DNA of 6,543 nt from Methanobacteriota archaeon. Lineage in GTDB: Archaea; Thermoplasmatota; Poseidoniia; Poseidoniales; Poseidoniaceae. A program made the position numbers and the translations under genes. The stretch covers positions 6,629-13,171 of the forward strand of contig PBSP01000004.1 in the NCBI GenBank assembly GCA_002726845.1. The letters are read 5' to 3'. This document shows positions 4,072 to 6,543 of the stretch, one piece after another (position 1 is the first letter of the stretch; each line of letters opens with the position of its first letter). The notes under the pieces are model-generated. The model saw only the letters and a program-made list of their open reading frames with translations, did not search any database and was not told the DNA's origin.

Positions 4072-6528
4072 TCAATCATTTCCCCAGAAAGGTTGGGTGG
4101 TGTTGACTTCATCCTGTAGGTCTTCATCTTTGATGAGATAGGTTGTGTTGCTTGTTTCAAACCGATGCATGTTTCCATGCTTTGTGCGTTTAATGATTGG
4201 ACTTGTTCTTCTGTGCATGTTGCCGAACGTGGGATGATCAATCATATCGCCTTTAATTCGTGAATCTTCAATTCGGGCATTTTTCATCCAGACCTCAGCC
4301 TTGGAACCCTCAAGGATCTCAAAATCCGTTCGCTCGTGTAAGGTATATCCTCCATCAGAAAAGAGACGAATGCTCCATTGCCCTTTAGCTTGTCCTGGCA
4401 ATGTTGCATTGTCAACTTCAAGATCTCTCAGCCACCGCCAGCGGTCTTCATGATCACGATCTCCAGCATGGGCCGGATAGACTCCAACCCATGCATTGTT
4501 TCCAGGTGGAGGATTGTTGATCTTGAAGCGTATTGGTTGATTGTGATTGAAAGACAGTACTTCAATGCGCGTTGGGGTGTTGCCCTCAGCTTCTGTTCTT
4601 ACCATGGATGTGGACCCCATTCCTTTCGTAGCGGCAACAACTGTCACTAATGCGCCAATGCTAAACATTACCGCACCCGGAATTAACATTGCGAGTCTGT
4701 CCTCGCTCGTGGATGTGGCTCCTATGATGAGAAGCGGTAAACCCATGATGACCAAGGTTATACCTACGCCAGTGGCAGCGACCGCTCTTCTCTTGGAGGA
4801 TAAGAGAGCATTGGATTTGAAGCCCGTTTTCAAAAGGATGACAAGGCTAACAATGAACGTAAATCCGCCTATACCCATGAATATGGCGCCAGGAATGAGC
4901 ATCCCAAGGGTTTCCTTATTCTCCTCGTTTTGAATCCACATATTGAGCGAATCACCGTTTTGGTTTTGTATCGTGATGGTTGTTGTACCTGCCATGCAAC
5001 CGTGGCATGCTTGTCCGATTTTGATGAGGTTTCTTCCATCGTGATGGCGTTGGTCGACGGGATCACTGGTTCCGCAGCCGACATCTTCGAAGACTTGTCG
5101 ACTTTCATCTGGAGGGTTAACTTTCTGGTACCCCGTCCAAGGGTCAGACATCCAACTTCCTGAGTGGGTAGCGTTCACGATGATGTTTTCACAGTGGTCA
5201 AAGATGCCGTTTGAATTGAAATCAACGAGGCTTCCCTCAATATAAATTCCCCATCCTAAATCGCCTTGCTCGTCGCGATCTTCGATTTCCAAGGTTGCAG
5301 AGGTCATGGCTTCGCTGAGACCCTCACCCAAACCAGCAATGAACAATGGAATGCTTGGTACGAGCAAAATCATACCGATGGCCAAAGCGATTAATGCCGT
5401 TCTTCGACTTGATTCTAAGACGGCTGGGTCAACCGGTCCGGCTGGCTCCACATAGAAGTCTTTCCGTGCGTGAAGCGTATGCCCTCCGTCAGAGAACACC
5501 CGTATGCTCTGAGGGCCTGCTGCTTGCTTTTGCAAGGATGCATTGTTGGTATCGATGTCGCGAAGCCATTTCCACCTGCGGTTTTGTGCTCCATGGTCTT
5601 GGTCGGGCGCATTCGGCGGGTAGATGCCCACCCAAGCATCGTTGTGGTTTGGGGGATTGTTGAGTTTGAAACGGACGGGCTTACCGCTTACAGCCTCCAA
5701 CATTTCAATGGATTCTTGCTGTTTGACGGGAGTGTGCTCTTGGATTTGAGTTGCAGCATCGGTTGAGTGAGTTCCTTGCGTCGATTGAATAAAGAAATCT
5801 TTTCGTTCGACCATCGTGTATCCGCCATCAGAAAAAACACGTATGCTCCAATCACCTTCCGCCCACCCCCCGTTGGATAACGAAACATTGTTCACGTCAA
5901 TGTCCCTGATGTATTTCCATCGCTGGTTTTGCTCTCCGTGATCCTGATCAGGTGCGCTCTTTGGATAAATGCCGACCCAAGCCTCGTTGTGGCTTGGAGG
6001 ATTGTTGAGTTTGAACCGAACGGGCTTACCATGCACTGCTTCCAGAATCTGAATAGGTTCATCTGAGGTAGGCGCGGAGGTACGACTGGTTTTGATGTGC
6101 TTTTGAATTCGACTGGCGGCGTCGGATACATGGCCTGTACCACCCTGATGTACAAACTGAATATCCTCCCAGCCGCCTCTTGGCGCATGGTCCCGGTTCC
6201 ATTGTGCTGTGCCATCAGGCTGAGCACTCAGGTACTTCCCGTGACAGGACTTCAAACAGACGACATCGTTACCTCGATCTTCAACCGTGAACTCCTCCCA
6301 ACCACTATGCGGTGCCGCTTTGCGATTGATTTGCACCGTCCCATCAGGTTGTGCTGAAACGTACATACCGTGCGTACTTCTGAGTGTGATTTTACCATCT
6401 TTCCGCCTCTCGAGATGAAAATATTCCCAGTCACTTGCGAGGTCGCGATTCCATTCTGCTCGTCCGTCGGGCTGTGCGCTCAGAAACTTGCCGTGTATGC
6501 TCTTGAGTGCTAATTTTCCTTCATGCAT
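4072..6528 (-). CDS. Large membrane protein: fascin-like beta-trefoil, three WVGIYP/FSDGG beta domains, four membrane helices
   Basis: 818 aa. Residues 4-126 hold three repeats sharing HGKxLSAQPDG, each ending in a Trp/Glu strand: a fascin-like beta-trefoil. Similar beta domains lie at about 158-247 and 274-360, with a third at 654-739. Each has PVRFKLNNPP or a close variant, AWVGIYP, RW..LRDI and SIRVFSDGG. Such domains resemble carbohydrate- or surface-associated modules containing WIGIYP-like strands, and SKICH-like folds; function is not established. Membrane helices are at about 377-402, 541-566, 582-604 and 611-634. Arg/Lys residues precede helix 1 and lie between helices 2 and 3, so both ends are probably inside. 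The only long outside loop (403-540) has C446, C485, C508, C511 and a calcium-like loop, DFNSNGIFDHCE. There is no cleavable signal peptide. A His/Arg-rich tail follows at 761-797. ATG 6528 fits the trefoil boundary, but the frame stays open to the right edge (15 bases), so a longer N-terminus is possible. Probably a structural or sensory surface protein. Confidence 0.93.
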   Translation of the reverse strand: MHEGKLALKSIHGKFLSAQPDGRAEWNRDLASDWEYFHLERRKDGKITLRSTHGMYVSAQPDGTVQINRKAAPHSGWEEFTVEDRGNDVVCLKSCHGKYLSAQPDGTAQWNRDHAPRGGWEDIQFVHQGGTGHVSDAASRIQKHIKTSRTSAPTSDEPIQILEAVHGKPVRFKLNNPPSHNEAWVGIYPKSAPDQDHGEQNQRWKYIRDIDVNNVSLSNGGWAEGDWSIRVFSDGGYTMVERKDFFIQSTQGTHSTDAATQIQEHTPVKQQESIEMLEAVSGKPVRFKLNNPPNHNDAWVGIYPPNAPDQDHGAQNRRWKWLRDIDTNNASLQKQAAGPQSIRVFSDGGHTLHARKDFYVEPAGPVDPAVLESSRRTALIALAIGMILLVPSIPLFIAGLGEGLSEAMTSATLEIEDRDEQGDLGWGIYIEGSLVDFNSNGIFDHCENIIVNATHSGSWMSDPWTGYQKVNPPDESRQVFEDVGCGTSDPVDQRHHDGRNLIKIGQACHGCMAGTTTITIQNQNGDSLNMWIQNEENKETLGMLIPGAIFMGIGGFTFIVSLVILLKTGFKSNALLSSKRRAVAATGVGITLVIMGLPLLIIGATSTSEDRLAMLIPGAVMFSIGALVTVVAATKGMGSTSMVRTEAEGNTPTRIEVLSFNHNQPIRFKINNPPPGNNAWVGVYPAHAGDRDHEDRWRWLRDLEVDNATLPGQAKGQWSIRLFSDGGYTLHERTDFEILEGSKAEVWMKNARIEDSRIKGDMIDHPTFGNMHRRTSPIIKRTKHGNMHRFETSNTTYLIKDEDLQDEVNTTQPFWGND
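4312..4569 (-). repeat. Third, distant copy of the WVGIYP/FSDGG beta domain
   Basis: Encodes residues 654-739 of the 818-aa protein: PIRFKINNPP, NNAWVGVYP, RWRWLRDLEVDNATL, WSIRLFSDGGYTL. It lies after the fourth membrane helix, while copies A and B lie before the first. Four helices put all three copies on the same side of the membrane. It is shorter around the DQDHG segment (here GDRDHED). Confidence 0.75.
5188..5223 (-). other. Calcium-loop-like motif in the outside loop
   Basis: Encodes residues 436-447, DFNSNGIFDHCE. Acidic and Asn side chains at positions 1, 3, 5, 9 and 12 with Gly at 6 match the DxNxNGxxDxxE pattern of EF-hand, dockerin and thrombospondin type-3 calcium loops. It lies in the only long loop predicted to be outside. 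Calcium binding is inferred from pattern only. Confidence 0.5.
5449..6057 (-). repeat. Tandem pair of WVGIYP/FSDGG beta-domain repeats
   Basis: The region encodes residues 158-360. Copy A covers about 158-247 and copy B about 274-360, both with LEAV.GKPVRFKLNNPP, AWVGIYP, APDQDHG, DI..NN.SL and IRVFSDGG. A related segment precedes each copy: SDAASRIQKHIK before A and STDAATQIQEH before B. The duplicated unit was therefore linker plus domain. Many third-position differences show the duplication is not recent. Confidence 0.75.
6151..6519 (-). repeat. Three fascin-like repeats encoding a beta-trefoil
   Basis: These are codons for residues 4-126 of the 818-aa protein. The three units start LALKSIHGKFLSAQPDG, ITLRSTHGMYVSAQPDG and VCLKSCHGKYLSAQPDG, about 42 residues apart, each ending near W-E-x-[FI]. 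SAQPDG is invariant, but its codons differ between units, which points to old duplications held by selection on the protein. Three units is the number expected for one complete trefoil. Confidence 0.8.
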
Positions 6529-6543
6529 GTGTTTCGGCGAGGA

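Noticed and set aside
4547..4933. A 128-aa plus-strand open frame
   Set aside because: It is antisense to the membrane region of the 818-aa protein. Its composition (many Met, Pro, Ala) is what antisense of hydrophobic helices gives.
4996..5007. CHGC at residues 508-511 as a haem c site
   Set aside because: A c-type haem site needs CxxCH with His after the second Cys; here Met follows. A disulphide or metal site is more likely.
6079..6126. DAASRIQKHIK (residues 136-146) as a calmodulin-type IQ motif
   Set aside because: It has the IQ pair but not the following RG and final basic pattern. The similar segment before domain B fits a simple amphipathic linker.

Overview
The window carries five protein-coding genes and almost no spare DNA. 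No rRNA, tRNA, mobile element or CRISPR array was seen. Base composition looks moderate (mid-40s % GC by eye). The gene content suggests an archaeon, most likely a marine Thermoplasmatota/Poseidoniales (Marine Group II)-like euryarchaeon. The grounds are genes without clear Shine-Dalgarno sites, one TATA-like element spaced as for a leaderless transcript, a Zn-ribbon membrane protein, and large membrane proteins built from repeated beta domains. This assignment is inference and has not been tested by any search.

Layout: (1) 1-2435, minus strand, runs off the left edge: a polytopic membrane enzyme of the alkaline-phosphatase superfamily. Its layout (N-terminal membrane anchor, metal-dependent catalytic domain, long multi-pass membrane region) matches the eukaryotic GPI ethanolamine-phosphate transferases PIG-N/PIG-O/PIG-G. 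It is open through the window edge and has no internal stop. (2) 2540-3244, plus strand: a SpoU/TrmH-family RNA 2'-O-methyltransferase, divergent from gene 1 across about 104 bp. (3) 3290-3526, minus strand: a 78-aa protein with a CxxC...CxxC zinc ribbon and a C-terminal membrane helix, convergent with the methyltransferase. (4) 3612-4007, minus strand: a 131-aa protein with two membrane helices and a Trp-rich C-terminal motif. (5) 4072-6528, minus strand: an 818-aa protein with a fascin-like three-repeat beta-trefoil, three copies of a WVGIYP...FSDGG beta domain, four membrane helices, and one long Cys-containing loop with a calcium-loop-like motif.

Genes 5, 4 and 3 lie in the same direction with gaps of 64 and 85 bases and may form a membrane or cell-surface gene group. 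Genes 4 and 5 appear to share a two-helix hairpin design. No pathway linking all five genes can be shown from sequence. The most notable items are the PIG-N/O-like enzyme in a probable archaeon and the unusual composite architecture of the 818-aa protein.
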